NCBI RefSeq assembly: GCF_001513975.1
Contig: NZ_KQ947989.1
Span: 124,001-188,000 of the forward strand
DNA: 64,000 nucleotides
Direction: 5' to 3'
Origin: Streptomyces curacoi
GTDB taxonomy: Bacteria > Actinomycetota > Actinomycetes > Streptomycetales > Streptomycetaceae
In this document: positions 9,593 through 17,842 of the stretch, in pieces
Layout: each line of letters begins with the position of its first letter
Position numbering within the stretch: the stretch's first letter is position 1
Position numbers and translations under genes: made by a program
Notes under the pieces: generated by a model
The model's input: only the letters and a program-made list of their open reading frames with translations
The model's database searches: none
What the model was told of the DNA's origin: nothing

Positions 9593-10090
9593 TCAGCCCT
9601 GCTGGAAGAGCTCCGCGGGCAGCGGCTTCAGGAGGGCGTACAGGTCGTCGGTGATGGGGCGGTCCCAGGCGGCGATGGTGACCAGGATGTTGTCGCTGCG
9701 GTCGAACTGCACGCAGGAGATCCGGCTCTCGGACAGCTTCAGACGGCGCACGATCAGCAGGTTGTCGCCCTGCATCACGGGGACGTCCTCGCTGCCGACG
9801 ACGGTGACGTCCTCGTCGTTCTCCAGCGCCAGCAGCAGCTGGGCGACCTCGAACGGGATCTCGCCCTCTGCGACCTCGCGGGCCGGCGAGCCCTCCGGAA
9901 GGTTGCCGATGATCATCGCGGGGCCGCGGCCGCCGAAGAGGTCGTAGCGCAGGAAGACGCCCTGGCAGCTGCCGTCGGGGGCGGGCAGCAGCCCGGCGCC
10001 CAGATTGCCGGGCCAGTCGCCCGGATCCATGGCCAGTACGTCGAAGTCGGGCCCGGCGGGCGTGGCACTGCGGCGGCGGAGGAACGACAT
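9593..10090 (-). CDS. Conserved hypothetical protein, 165 aa
   Basis: Read from ATG 10088-10090. The protein is acidic and soluble with no signal peptide. It looks like a single alpha/beta domain (MSFLRRRSATPAG at the start, AMIIGNLPEGSPAREVAEGE in the middle, TIAAWDRPITDDLYALLKPL near the end). Codon usage is normal for the neighbourhood, supporting a real gene. I do not recognise a family with a known function. Confidence 0.7.
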   Translation of the reverse strand: MSFLRRRSATPAGPDFDVLAMDPGDWPGNLGAGLLPAPDGSCQGVFLRYDLFGGRGPAMIIGNLPEGSPAREVAEGEIPFEVAQLLLALENDEDVTVVGSEDVPVMQGDNLLIVRRLKLSESRISCVQFDRSDNILVTIAAWDRPITDDLYALLKPLPAELFQQG

Positions 10091-10475
10091 GTCGCCATGG
10101 TACGTGGCCGGACCTGTTCCGTGACGTGCGGGCATCGGTTCGGGGCGGCTCCCGGGCGAACGGGGGCAAGGGCGAGGGCGACGGCGTCCTGTGGTCCCGA
10201 TCATGCTGCCAAGGGTGGAAACAGCCGAGGAGGGGACACCGTCGTCCCCGACGACACGTGATGCGGCCCTCAGCGGCGGGCCCGGCCCGGCGACTGGGGC
10301 GCGTTCATGGACGGGCAGGCAGCGCGACGGCGCCGTGGAGCAGCAGCGCGGGCAGTCGTACGGCACCGCCTTCGACCCGGCCCAGCTGCTCACGCACACG
10401 TGGCTGCACGTGCACACCACTCTGCCCCGGTACATACGGGAGTTGGACGCACCGGCTGACAGGGCGCCCGGTCCC
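10091..10475. other. 385-bp interval without a confident gene
   Basis: This stretch separates the 165-aa protein gene from the first Usp gene. One plus-strand frame running from about 10191 has a plausible protein-like middle (YGTAFDPAQLLTHTWLHVHT at about 10360-10420), but it continues antisense into the Usp gene, has no ribosome-binding site and matches no family I know. It could be the remnant of a decayed gene. No RNA gene or operator was recognised. Confidence 0.4.
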
Positions 10476-11381
10476 TCACTCCTCCGGCGGGGAAGGCGGC
10501 ACCACCGCCACCGGGCTTGCGGCATGCAGCAGGACCGCCTGGGCCACCGAGCCCATCATGCGGGTGGGGGCCAGCAGGCGGCGCCGGTGACGGCCCACGA
10601 CGACCAGGTTCGCGTCCCTGGAGGCCGCGACCAGCTGGCCGGCCGCGTCGCCCGGGGCGATGTACGCCTCGGCGTGGACCTGCGGGTGGCGTTTGCGGTG
10701 CAGGGCGAGGAACCCCTCGGCGAGGGCGCGGGTCTCATTCTCCACGGCGTCCTGGTCCACGGCCGGAGGCACGATCTGGCCGGGGGCCGCCGTCCAGATG
10801 TGCAGGGGCCATGAGTAGGCGGCGACCGCCTGGAGCCGGGCGCCGCGCAGGGCAGCCTCGGTGAAGGCGAAGGAAAGGGTGGCCTCGTCGGGGCTCTCGA
10901 CCTGCAGACCGACGACGACCCTCGGCCCCGGCTCGATCGGCATCCCTTCGTGGACCTCGCGGCCCGGCTTGGGCACGATGACGACCGGGCACTCGGCGTC
11001 ACGTGCGGCGGCCATGCCGTTGGAGCCGAGCAGCAGACTGGCGAAGCCACCGCGGCCCCAGGAGCCGAGCACCAACAGCTGGGCGTCGGAGCCCAGTTCG
11101 GGCAGCACCGCACTGGGCGTGCCCTCCAGGGCGAGGTAGCCGGTCTCCGGGCGCTCGGTCCGCCCCGCCAGATACCGGCGTACCCGGTCGAGCACCGGAT
11201 CGTCCTCCGGGGCCGGCCGTCCGGCGGGCAGGACGCCGGGCTTGGCCCAGGCGGGGTACTGCTGCACATGGGCGACGCGCAGCGGTGCCTCGCGCACCAG
11301 GGCGGCGTCGAAGGCCCAGTCCAACGCGACCAGGCTGTCGTCCGAACCGTCGACCGCCGCGATGACCGGCAGGGTGCTCAT
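10476..11381 (-). CDS. Tandem universal stress protein (Usp) 1
   Basis: A 301-residue protein with two UspA domains (about 5-145 and 157-297). The first has the AVDGSDDS strand and an intact ATP loop, GSWGRGGFASLLLGSNG (G-2X-G-9X-G-S). The second keeps the fold but its loop reads GRHRRRLLAPTRMMGS and lacks the glycines. The ATG at 11379-11381 follows GGAGGTGAG. Tandem Usp proteins in actinobacteria are typically induced in hypoxia and stationary phase. It lies well away from the other three Usp genes of the window. Confidence 0.88.
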   Translation of the reverse strand: MSTLPVIAAVDGSDDSLVALDWAFDAALVREAPLRVAHVQQYPAWAKPGVLPAGRPAPEDDPVLDRVRRYLAGRTERPETGYLALEGTPSAVLPELGSDAQLLVLGSWGRGGFASLLLGSNGMAAARDAECPVVIVPKPGREVHEGMPIEPGPRVVVGLQVESPDEATLSFAFTEAALRGARLQAVAAYSWPLHIWTAAPGQIVPPAVDQDAVENETRALAEGFLALHRKRHPQVHAEAYIAPGDAAGQLVAASRDANLVVVGRHRRRLLAPTRMMGSVAQAVLLHAASPVAVVPPSPPEE

Positions 11382-11559
11382 GGGTTCCTCACCTCCGGAG
11401 TACGACTTTTCCCCGCCCGGGGCCAGCCTGGCTCAGGCATCGACCCCAGGGGGGTTCTCAAGGTCGCGTGTCCGGAAAAACGGGCGGAACACACCCGGAT
11501 CGGCCCGAAGGCTGCCGACGCGCGGTACGACCGCACGCCGGCTCACCTCCGCGCACGCG
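11382..11559. promoter_or_regulatory. Upstream region of Usp 1
   Basis: 178-bp spacer containing the promoter of Usp 1. It contains a short perfect inverted repeat, GCCAGCCTGGC, near 11423-11433 that could be an operator. The other boundary is the 3' end of the DUF397 gene. Confidence 0.3.
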
Positions 11560-11802
11560 TCACGTCAGGTCGAACTCGCCCTCCCTCGCGTTTGACACGA
11601 AGGCACCCCACTCGGCGGGGGTGAAGATCAGGGAAGGGCTCTCCGGGCGGCCGCTGTTGCGCATCGCGATGAATCCCTCGACAAAGGCGATCTGGACATC
11701 GCCCATGCCACGGCTGCTCGAGTGCCACTCGGCGCTGCTGAGGTCCAGCTCCGGCTTGTCCCAGCCCGCGAACGGCTGCTGCTGGATGGTGCTCTCGGCC
11801 AC
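11560..11802 (-). CDS. DUF397 protein
   Basis: An 80-residue protein read from GTG 11800-11802 with AGGAG upstream. It has the DUF397 pattern: W-x-SS around WHSSSRG, a central VQIAFVEGFIAMRNS strand where most members read VEVA..GAVAVRDS, and the C-terminal FTPAEWGAFVSNAREGEFD block. In Streptomyces these small proteins usually follow an XRE-type DNA-binding gene and modulate it. No such partner is adjacent here, so it is an orphan copy. Confidence 0.85.
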   Translation of the reverse strand: MAESTIQQQPFAGWDKPELDLSSAEWHSSSRGMGDVQIAFVEGFIAMRNSGRPESPSLIFTPAEWGAFVSNAREGEFDLT

Positions 11803-11919
11803 GTCCGTGCTCCTCCCGGTTCGTCGTCCGCGGCCAGCCTAGCGATCGGTTCCGGGTGCCGACAGGCCACGTGAGGGGGACCTTTGCGGAGCGCTCTCCA
11901 CCGCCGTGGGTCAGTGCCC

Positions 11920-13086
11920 TCAGGAGTCGGGGGGCTCGGACCCCACGAGCCACATGGCGAAGAACTGCGAGCCACCGCCGTAGGCGTGCCCGAGCACCTT
12001 GCGGGCCCCCTCCACCTGGTGTTCCCCGGCCTGTCCGCGCACCTGGAGGGCCGCCTCCGCGAACCGGATCAGGCCGGAGGCCCCGATGGGGTTGGTGGAC
12101 AGGACACCGCCCGACATGTTGACGGGCAGGTCCCCGTCGAGTTCGGTCACCCCGGCCTCGGTGAGCTTCCAGCCCTCGCCCTCGTCGGCGAAGCCGAGGT
12201 TCTCCAGCCACATCGGCTCGTACCAGGAGAACGGCACGTAGATCTCGGCCCCGTCGATCTCGCGGCGCGGGTCGGTGATCCCGGCCTGCCGGTACACGTC
12301 GGCCGCGCAGTCCTTGCCGGCCTGGGGCGAGACGACGTCCTTGCCCGCGAACATGGTGGGCTCGCTGCGCATCGCGCCGCCGAGCATCCAGGCGGGCGGG
12401 CGGGGCGCGCGGGCGGCGCCGGCCCGGTCGGTCAGGACCATCGCGCAGGCGCCGTCGGAGGACGGGCAGGTCTCCGAGTAGCGGATCGGGTCCCAGAGCA
12501 TGGGCGAGGCCTGGACCTTCTCCAGCGTGATGTCGTGCTCGTGGAGGTGCGCGTAGGGGTTCTTCAGCGCGTTGCGCCGGTCCTTGTACGCGACCAGGGA
12601 GCCGATCGTGTCGGGCGCGCCGCTGCGCCGCATGTACGCGCGCACGTGCGGCGCGAAGAACCCGCCGGCCCCGGCCAGCAGGGGCTGCTGGAAGGGGATC
12701 GGCAGGGACAGGCCCCACATGGCGTTCGACTCGGACTGCTTCTCGAAGGCGAGCGTCAGCACGGTGCCGTGCACCCGGGCCGCGACCAGGTTGGCGGCGA
12801 CGAGGGCGGTGGAGCCGCCGACCGAGCCGGCCGTGTGCACCCGGAGCATGGGCTTTCCCACCGCGCCGAGCGCGTCGGCGAGGTAGAGCTCCGGCATCAT
12901 GACGCCCTCGAAGAAGTCGGGCGCCTTGCCGATGACGACGGCGTCGATGTCCGCCCACGTCAACTCGGCGTCGTCGAGCGCCCGTCGCGCGGCCTCCCGG
13001 ACGAGCCCGGCGATCGACACGTCCCGGCGCGCGGCGACGTGCTTGGTCTGGCCGATGCCTACGACGGCCACGGGCTCCTTGCTCAT
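11920..13086 (-). CDS. Thiolase-fold protein (SCPx/Ltp type), larger subunit
   Basis: A 388-residue thiolase-superfamily protein starting at ATG 13084-13086, which overlaps the stop of the upstream gene (ATGA), so translation is probably coupled. It has the family start VAVVGIGQTKH and the C-terminal GGVLSTNPIGASG block. By eye, the nucleophile region reads HTAGSVGGS with no Cys, the usual HP of the C-terminal block is NP, and the last catalytic segment is AYGGGSQFF with no Cys. That pattern suits a non-thiolytic member such as an Ltp2-type retro-aldolase or acyl-binding partner rather than a true thiolase. Last gene of a four-gene acyl-CoA operon. Confidence 0.82.
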   Translation of the reverse strand: MSKEPVAVVGIGQTKHVAARRDVSIAGLVREAARRALDDAELTWADIDAVVIGKAPDFFEGVMMPELYLADALGAVGKPMLRVHTAGSVGGSTALVAANLVAARVHGTVLTLAFEKQSESNAMWGLSLPIPFQQPLLAGAGGFFAPHVRAYMRRSGAPDTIGSLVAYKDRRNALKNPYAHLHEHDITLEKVQASPMLWDPIRYSETCPSSDGACAMVLTDRAGAARAPRPPAWMLGGAMRSEPTMFAGKDVVSPQAGKDCAADVYRQAGITDPRREIDGAEIYVPFSWYEPMWLENLGFADEGEGWKLTEAGVTELDGDLPVNMSGGVLSTNPIGASGLIRFAEAALQVRGQAGEHQVEGARKVLGHAYGGGSQFFAMWLVGSEPPDS

Positions 13087-14132
13087 CGCGGATCCCCTTC
13101 GAGTACGGCGACCAGGTTCTGTTGGAGGCAGGGGCCGGACGTGGCATGCGCGAGCGCCCGGTCGGACTCGCCCCGGTGGATACGGGCGGCGGCCTCCCCG
13201 ATGCGGATGAGCCCGGCGGCCATGACGGGATTGGCGGCGAGCGCCCCGCCGGACGGATTGACGCGCACGCCGTCGCCGAGCTTCAGCGCCTTGCGCAGGA
13301 CGACCTCCTGGGAGGTGAAGGGCGCGTGCAACTCGGCGGTGTCGACGGGCCGTTCGAAGGCACCGGCCCGCTCGGCGGCGAGGCGGGTGGAGGGTGAGTC
13401 GGTCAGGTCGCGGACGCCGAGGGAGTGGGCCTCGATGCGGTGGTCGACACCGCGGATCCAGGCGGGCCGTGCGCACAGCTCGCGGGCCCGCTGCCCCGCC
13501 GCGAGGATCACCGCGGCGGCTCCGTCGCCGATGGGCGGGCAGTCTCCGGTACGCAGCGGTCGTACGACGTACTCGCCGTGCGGCACCGAACCCCTCAGTT
13601 GCGCATGGGAGTTGGCGGCGGCGTCGGCTCGGCTGCGGGCGGCGACCGCTGCGAGCGCGGGCTCGTCCGTGTCGCCCGCGTCGATGAGCGCCTGCGCCTG
13701 GAGGGCGGCCAGGGCGACGGAGTCGGGCCAGAGGGGGGCGACGTAGTAGGGGTCGAGCTGCCGGGTCAGGACGTCGCGCAGGGGGCCGGGTGAGGACTTG
13801 CCGTAGGAGTAGACGAGCGCGGTGTCGGCGTCGCCCGTGAGCAGCTTGGTCCATGCCTCGTACAGGGCCCAGGCGCCGTCCATCTCGACGTGCGACTCGG
13901 AGATCGGCGGCCAGGCACCGACGCCGTCGAGGGCGAGGGTGAAGGAGAAGGCGCGGCCGGCGAGATAGTCGCTGGAGCCGGAGCAGGTGAAGCCGATGTC
14001 GGCGGTCTTCAGGCCGGTCCGCCCCAGTACGTCGTGCAGGACCGGCATGAGCATCTCGACCTCGGAGAGCTCCTCGCTGGTGCGCCGGTGGTCGGTCTGC
14101 GCGAAGGCGACGACGGCGATCTCGCGGTTCAC
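13083..14132 (-). CDS. Thiolase-fold protein (SCPx/Ltp type), smaller subunit
   Basis: A 349-residue protein from GTG 14130-14132, which overlaps the stop of the DUF35 gene by four bases. It has the thiolase fold (VVAFAQTDH at the start, IGFTCSGSSDYLAG, NPSGGALAANPVMAAG near the end). The expected nucleophile segment reads SHVEMDGAWAL, again without Cys, and the C-terminal GHP is ANP. A Cys occurs only at GPCLQQN near the end. Tight coupling to DUF35 and to the other thiolase-fold protein suggests the three form one complex, as for Ltp2-DUF35 pairs of steroid side-chain degradation. Confidence 0.8.
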   Translation of the reverse strand: MNREIAVVAFAQTDHRRTSEELSEVEMLMPVLHDVLGRTGLKTADIGFTCSGSSDYLAGRAFSFTLALDGVGAWPPISESHVEMDGAWALYEAWTKLLTGDADTALVYSYGKSSPGPLRDVLTRQLDPYYVAPLWPDSVALAALQAQALIDAGDTDEPALAAVAARSRADAAANSHAQLRGSVPHGEYVVRPLRTGDCPPIGDGAAAVILAAGQRARELCARPAWIRGVDHRIEAHSLGVRDLTDSPSTRLAAERAGAFERPVDTAELHAPFTSQEVVLRKALKLGDGVRVNPSGGALAANPVMAAGLIRIGEAAARIHRGESDRALAHATSGPCLQQNLVAVLEGDPR

Positions 14133-15100
14133 AGCAGCTCCCTGTAGGTGTCGTAGTCCGCGTCGGGCTCGCCCGTGGGCCGGTAGTGGTCGGGGTAGCG
14201 GGCGCCTTCCGTCCACACCGGTTCGACGCGCAGGCCCATGCGCACCTGGTCGTAGGGGATGCCGCCGATCCGGCCGTGCAGGGCGAGGTCGGCGCCGTCG
14301 AGGGCGATGTGGGCGTAGACGTACGGCACTTCGATGTCGAGGTTCTTCGCCTTGAGGTTGACGATGCAGAACGTGGTGACTGTGCCGCGGGGACCCACTT
14401 CGACCTGTTCCAATGTGGCGACCCCACATGTGGGGCACGCACCCCTCGGCGGGACGTACACCTTGCGGCAGGACGGGCAGCACTCGCCGACGTTGCGGTG
14501 GTCGGCCAGGGCGTTGATGTAGGCGGACTGGGCGCGCCCGGGTGAGTAGGTGTAGTCGAGACGGGCCGGGGCGACGATGCCGGTGATCGGGTTCTCGAAC
14601 TCGGCGGCCTGGCGGGCGGGTTCGGCCGGATCACCGTCGTACGGCTCGCTGTCGTACGACCCGCTGTCGTACGGCTCGAAGCAGGCGATGTCCGTGATGG
14701 CGCCGGTGCGTTCCTCGGCCCAGCGGACGCGGACGCGCATGCCGGTGTGCACGGCGTCGGGGCCGGGGGCGTCGAGGGCGTGCAGGAGGGCGGTGTCGGC
14801 GCCGTCGAGGCGGACCAGGGCCCAGGCGAACGGGGTGTCGAGCGGCTGGTCGCGGCGCGGGGCGTGGTTCCAGGCCCAGGTGGTGACCGTGCCGGTGGGG
14901 GCGACCTCGACCAGGTCTCGGATCTCCTCGGCGGTGACGGGGTCGTACTCGACGGGCGGGACGAGCGTCCGGCCGTTCCTGGTGCGCACGCCGAGCACGA
15001 CGCGTTCGCGCAGGCCGGTGAGGAAGGCGCTCTGGACGGGGCCGAGGGAGCGGGTGAAGGGGAACTCGACGACCAGGGGGGCTTTGAGGACTTCGGGCAC
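14129..15100 (-). CDS. DUF35 OB-fold/zinc-ribbon acyl-CoA-associated protein
   Basis: A 323-residue protein from GTG 15098-15100 with GGGAG five bases upstream. The C-terminal half (about 175-323) is a classical DUF35: a zinc ribbon (CCPSCRKVYVPPRGACPTCG) followed by an OB-fold strand (GPRGTVTTFCIV). The N-terminal half is a second OB-like unit lacking the ribbon. A linker encoded by three 15-bp repeats joins them. DUF35 proteins form complexes with Ltp-type thiolase-fold enzymes. Third-from-last gene of the operon; it follows the hydratase gene by 13 bases. Confidence 0.83.
   Translation of the reverse strand: MPEVLKAPLVVEFPFTRSLGPVQSAFLTGLRERVVLGVRTRNGRTLVPPVEYDPVTAEEIRDLVEVAPTGTVTTWAWNHAPRRDQPLDTPFAWALVRLDGADTALLHALDAPGPDAVHTGMRVRVRWAEERTGAITDIACFEPYDSGSYDSEPYDGDPAEPARQAAEFENPITGIVAPARLDYTYSPGRAQSAYINALADHRNVGECCPSCRKVYVPPRGACPTCGVATLEQVEVGPRGTVTTFCIVNLKAKNLDIEVPYVYAHIALDGADLALHGRIGGIPYDQVRMGLRVEPVWTEGARYPDHYRPTGEPDADYDTYRELL
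14422..14435. repeat. Perfect 14-bp palindrome inside the DUF35 gene
   Basis: CCCCACATGTGGGG is a perfect palindrome within the zinc-ribbon coding region. It may be only a codon-level coincidence. Confidence 0.4.
14636..14680 (-). repeat. Three 15-bp tandem repeats in the DUF35 linker
   Basis: Three near-identical 15-bp units (GTCGTACGGCTCGCT and variants) lie in frame and encode the Tyr/Asp/Ser-rich linker EPYDSGSYDSEPYD between the two OB-like halves. They look like slippage-generated linker expansion. Confidence 0.8.
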
Positions 15101-15113
15101 GGTGACTCCCTCG

Positions 15114-15914
15114 TCAGGAACGTTTGTAGACAGGTGGCCGCTTCTCCGCAAAGGCGCGGGCTCCCTCCTTGGCGTCGGCGGTGTCGAAGATCGGCCAGCC
15201 GCGCTTCAGTTCGGCGGCGAGGCCGTCGGTCTCGGTCATCTCGGCGGTCTCGTAGACGGACGCCTTGACGGCCTCGACGGCCAGCGGGCCGCAGGCGTTG
15301 ATCTGCTCGGCGATCTCCAGGGCCTTGGTCAGTGCCGTGCCGTCGGGGACGACGTGGCCGATCAGGCCGATGCCGGCGGCCTCGCGGGCGCTGTAGGGGC
15401 GGCCGGTGAGCAGCATCTCCAGGGCGTGGGTGCGGGGGATCTGGCGCTGGAGGCGGACCGTGGAGCCGCCGATCGGGAACAGGCCCCGCTTGACCTCGAA
15501 GAGCCCGAAGGTGGCCGATTCGCCCGCGACTCGAATGTCCGTGCCCTGGAGCATCTCGGTGCCGCCCGCGACGCAGTGTCCCTCGACGGCGGCGATCACC
15601 GGCTTGCGCGGGCGATGGTGGCGGAGCATCGCCTTCCAGTGCAGGTCGGGATCGGCCTTGAGGCGGTCGCGGTAGTGCTCCCCCGTCATGCCGTTCCCGG
15701 CGAGGGCCTTGAGGTCCATGCCCGCGCAGAAGCAGCCCCCCGCTCCGGTGAACACGATCGAGCGGATCGAGTCGTCGGCGTCGGCCTCGACCCAGCCGTC
15801 GTACAGACCGACCAGCATCGGCAGCGAGAGGGCGTTCTTGGCCTCCGGCCGGTTGAGCGTGAGCACCAGTGTGGCGCCCTCGCGCCGCACGGTGAGGTGT
15901 TCCGTCCCACCCAT
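15114..15914 (-). CDS. Enoyl-CoA hydratase/isomerase (crotonase family)
   Basis: A 266-residue crotonase starting at ATG 15912-15914 with GGGGAG upstream. It carries the oxyanion-hole strands (FCAGMDLKAL, EGHCVAGGTEML) and Glu at both catalytic positions (the E of GGTEML and of FEVKRGL), which favours hydratase activity. First gene of the operon with DUF35 and two thiolase-fold proteins. The expected pathway step is hydration of a 2-enoyl-CoA before side-chain cleavage. The acyl substrate is unknown. Confidence 0.88.
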   Translation of the reverse strand: MGGTEHLTVRREGATLVLTLNRPEAKNALSLPMLVGLYDGWVEADADDSIRSIVFTGAGGCFCAGMDLKALAGNGMTGEHYRDRLKADPDLHWKAMLRHHRPRKPVIAAVEGHCVAGGTEMLQGTDIRVAGESATFGLFEVKRGLFPIGGSTVRLQRQIPRTHALEMLLTGRPYSAREAAGIGLIGHVVPDGTALTKALEIAEQINACGPLAVEAVKASVYETAEMTETDGLAAELKRGWPIFDTADAKEGARAFAEKRPPVYKRS

Positions 15915-15979
15915 GACCCGTCTCCCCTCTGACAGAACGAGAACAGGTTGCAGTAGGCGGCGGAGCACTTCAAGGGTTT

Positions 15980-15996
15980 TCTGACAGACAGTCAGA
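15980..15996. promoter_or_regulatory. Perfect inverted repeat, probable TetR-type operator
   Basis: TCTGACAGACAGTCAGA has 6-bp perfect arms around a 5-bp spacer. It sits in the 177-bp gap between the divergent hydratase operon and the acyl-CoA ligase, 65 bp from the former start and 95 bp from the latter. Placement and symmetry suit a TetR-like repressor of both units. The regulator is not encoded nearby. Confidence 0.6.
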
Positions 15997-16091
15997 TTCT
16001 TTTGCGCGGAGGCTTCACAGTTGTGCCGCCCTTTGCTCTGATGACCGGCGAACCGTCACACAGCCAGGCCCTGCCGAGGTCAGGAGGAGCG

Positions 16092-17747
16092 GTGGAGTAC
16101 AACCTTGCCGACCTGTTCGAGTCGGTCGTCGACGCGGTTCCGGGCCGCGAGGCCCTGGTGTACATCGACCACCCGGGCACGGGCGCGGAGCGCCGGCTGA
16201 CGTACGCGGAGCTGGACGCGGCCGCAAACCGCATCGGCCACCATCTGCTCGACAGCGGGGTACGCCCCGGCGAGCACGTCGGGCTCCACCTCTACAACGG
16301 CGTCGAGTACCTGCAGACCGTGCTGGGCTGCCTGAAGGCGCGGATCGTGCCGGTCAACGTCAACTACCGGTACGTCGAAGAGGAGCTGGTGTACCTCTAC
16401 CGGGACGCGGATCTGGTGGCCCTGGTCTTCGACGCGGAGTTCACGGGCCGGGTGGCGGCGGCGCTGCCGCAGGTGGACGGAGTGCGGCATCTGGTGCGAG
16501 TCGGGACTCCCGGGCCGGGGCCGGGGGCGACCGAGGCGCCGGCGCTGCCGGTCGTGGCGTTCACGGACGCCGAGGCCGCCGGGTCGCCCGAGCGCGGGTT
16601 CCCTCTGCGGTCCGGCGACGACCAGTTCATCATCTACACCGGCGGCACCACCGGGATGCCCAAGGGCGTGATGTGGCGCCAGGAGGACCTGTTCTTCTCG
16701 GGGCTCGGCGGCGGTGCGCCGACCGGTGAGCCGGTACAGAAGCCGGAGGAACTCGCCGAGCGCGTGGCGGCGGGCGGCGACGGGATCACCTTCTTCCCCA
16801 CCGCGCCGCTGATGCACGGGACGTCCACGCTGACCGCCTTCATCGGCTTCAACTTCGGCCAACGCGTGGTGATCCACCGCAAGTTCGTGCCGCAGGAGGT
16901 GCTGCGGACCATCGAGAGGGAGAAGGTCACCAGCGTGTCGCTGGTCGGCGACGCGATGCTGCGACCGCTGGTCGACGCGCTCAGCGGGCCCATGAAGGGC
17001 ACGGACTGCTCGTCCATGTTCAGCGTGTCGTCGTCCGGCGCGATCATGTCCGACACGGTGCGCCGGCAGTTCCAGGAACTCGTCCCGAACGTGCTGCTGC
17101 TGAACAACTTCGGCTCCTCGGAGTCCGGCTTCAACGGCACGGCGACCGAGGACTCCGGCCCCGAGCGCGGCTTCCGCATCCGCGTCAACTCCCGTACCCA
17201 GGTGGTCGATCCGGCCACACACGAGCCTGTCGCCGTCGGCGAGGTGGGCCGGGTCGCGCAGTGCGGTCATGTGCCGCTCGGCTACTACAACGACCCGGCG
17301 AAGACCGCCGAGACCTTCTTCGAGAAGGACGGCGAGCGCTGGGTGCTGCTCGGCGACATGGCCACGGTCGACGAGGAGGGCGTCGTGACCGTGCTGGGCC
17401 GCGGGTCCCAGTGCATCAACACCGGGGGCGAGAAGGTGTACCCCGAGGAGGTCGAGCAGGCGCTCAAGTCCCACCCCGACGTGTATGACGCGCTGGTGGC
17501 CGGGGTGCCCGACGCGAAGTGGGGGCATCATGTGGCGGCCGTGGTGCAGTTGCGGGCGGGTGCGGTACGGCCGTCACTGGCCGACATCCAGACGCACTGC
17601 CGCTCCCACCTGGCGGGGTACAAGATCCCACGCCAGCTGGTGATCACGGAGTCGATCCGGCGCTCGCCCAGCGGCAAGGCGGACTACCGGTGGGCGCGAG
17701 AGGTGGCGGTGGCGGCGGACGGGTCAATTCCGGTCAGGTCCGATTGA
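16092..17747 (+). CDS. Acyl-CoA synthetase (AMP-forming)
   Basis: A 551-residue ANL-family enzyme. GTG 16092 is chosen because AGGAGG lies just upstream and the product then begins at the domain boundary (VEYNLADLFESVVDAVPGRE). The P-loop is IYTGGTTGMPKG (about residues 179-190). The adenylation core contains NNFGSSESG, the hinge region is LLGDMATVDEEG, and the C-terminal Lys lies in RSPSGKADYRW. It activates a carboxylic acid to its CoA thioester. Divergent from the hydratase/thiolase-fold operon, so it probably feeds that pathway. Confidence 0.9.
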   Translation: MEYNLADLFESVVDAVPGREALVYIDHPGTGAERRLTYAELDAAANRIGHHLLDSGVRPGEHVGLHLYNGVEYLQTVLGCLKARIVPVNVNYRYVEEELVYLYRDADLVALVFDAEFTGRVAAALPQVDGVRHLVRVGTPGPGPGATEAPALPVVAFTDAEAAGSPERGFPLRSGDDQFIIYTGGTTGMPKGVMWRQEDLFFSGLGGGAPTGEPVQKPEELAERVAAGGDGITFFPTAPLMHGTSTLTAFIGFNFGQRVVIHRKFVPQEVLRTIEREKVTSVSLVGDAMLRPLVDALSGPMKGTDCSSMFSVSSSGAIMSDTVRRQFQELVPNVLLLNNFGSSESGFNGTATEDSGPERGFRIRVNSRTQVVDPATHEPVAVGEVGRVAQCGHVPLGYYNDPAKTAETFFEKDGERWVLLGDMATVDEEGVVTVLGRGSQCINTGGEKVYPEEVEQALKSHPDVYDALVAGVPDAKWGHHVAAVVQLRAGAVRPSLADIQTHCRSHLAGYKIPRQLVITESIRRSPSGKADYRWAREVAVAADGSIPVRSD

Positions 17748-17842
17748 ACCTAAGGTGACGTGCGGACGTACTGGTGGTGGCAGGCCCGGTCACCGGGCGC
17801 TGTTCGCCATGCCATCGCAAGACCGCACGGGAGGACCTCCGG

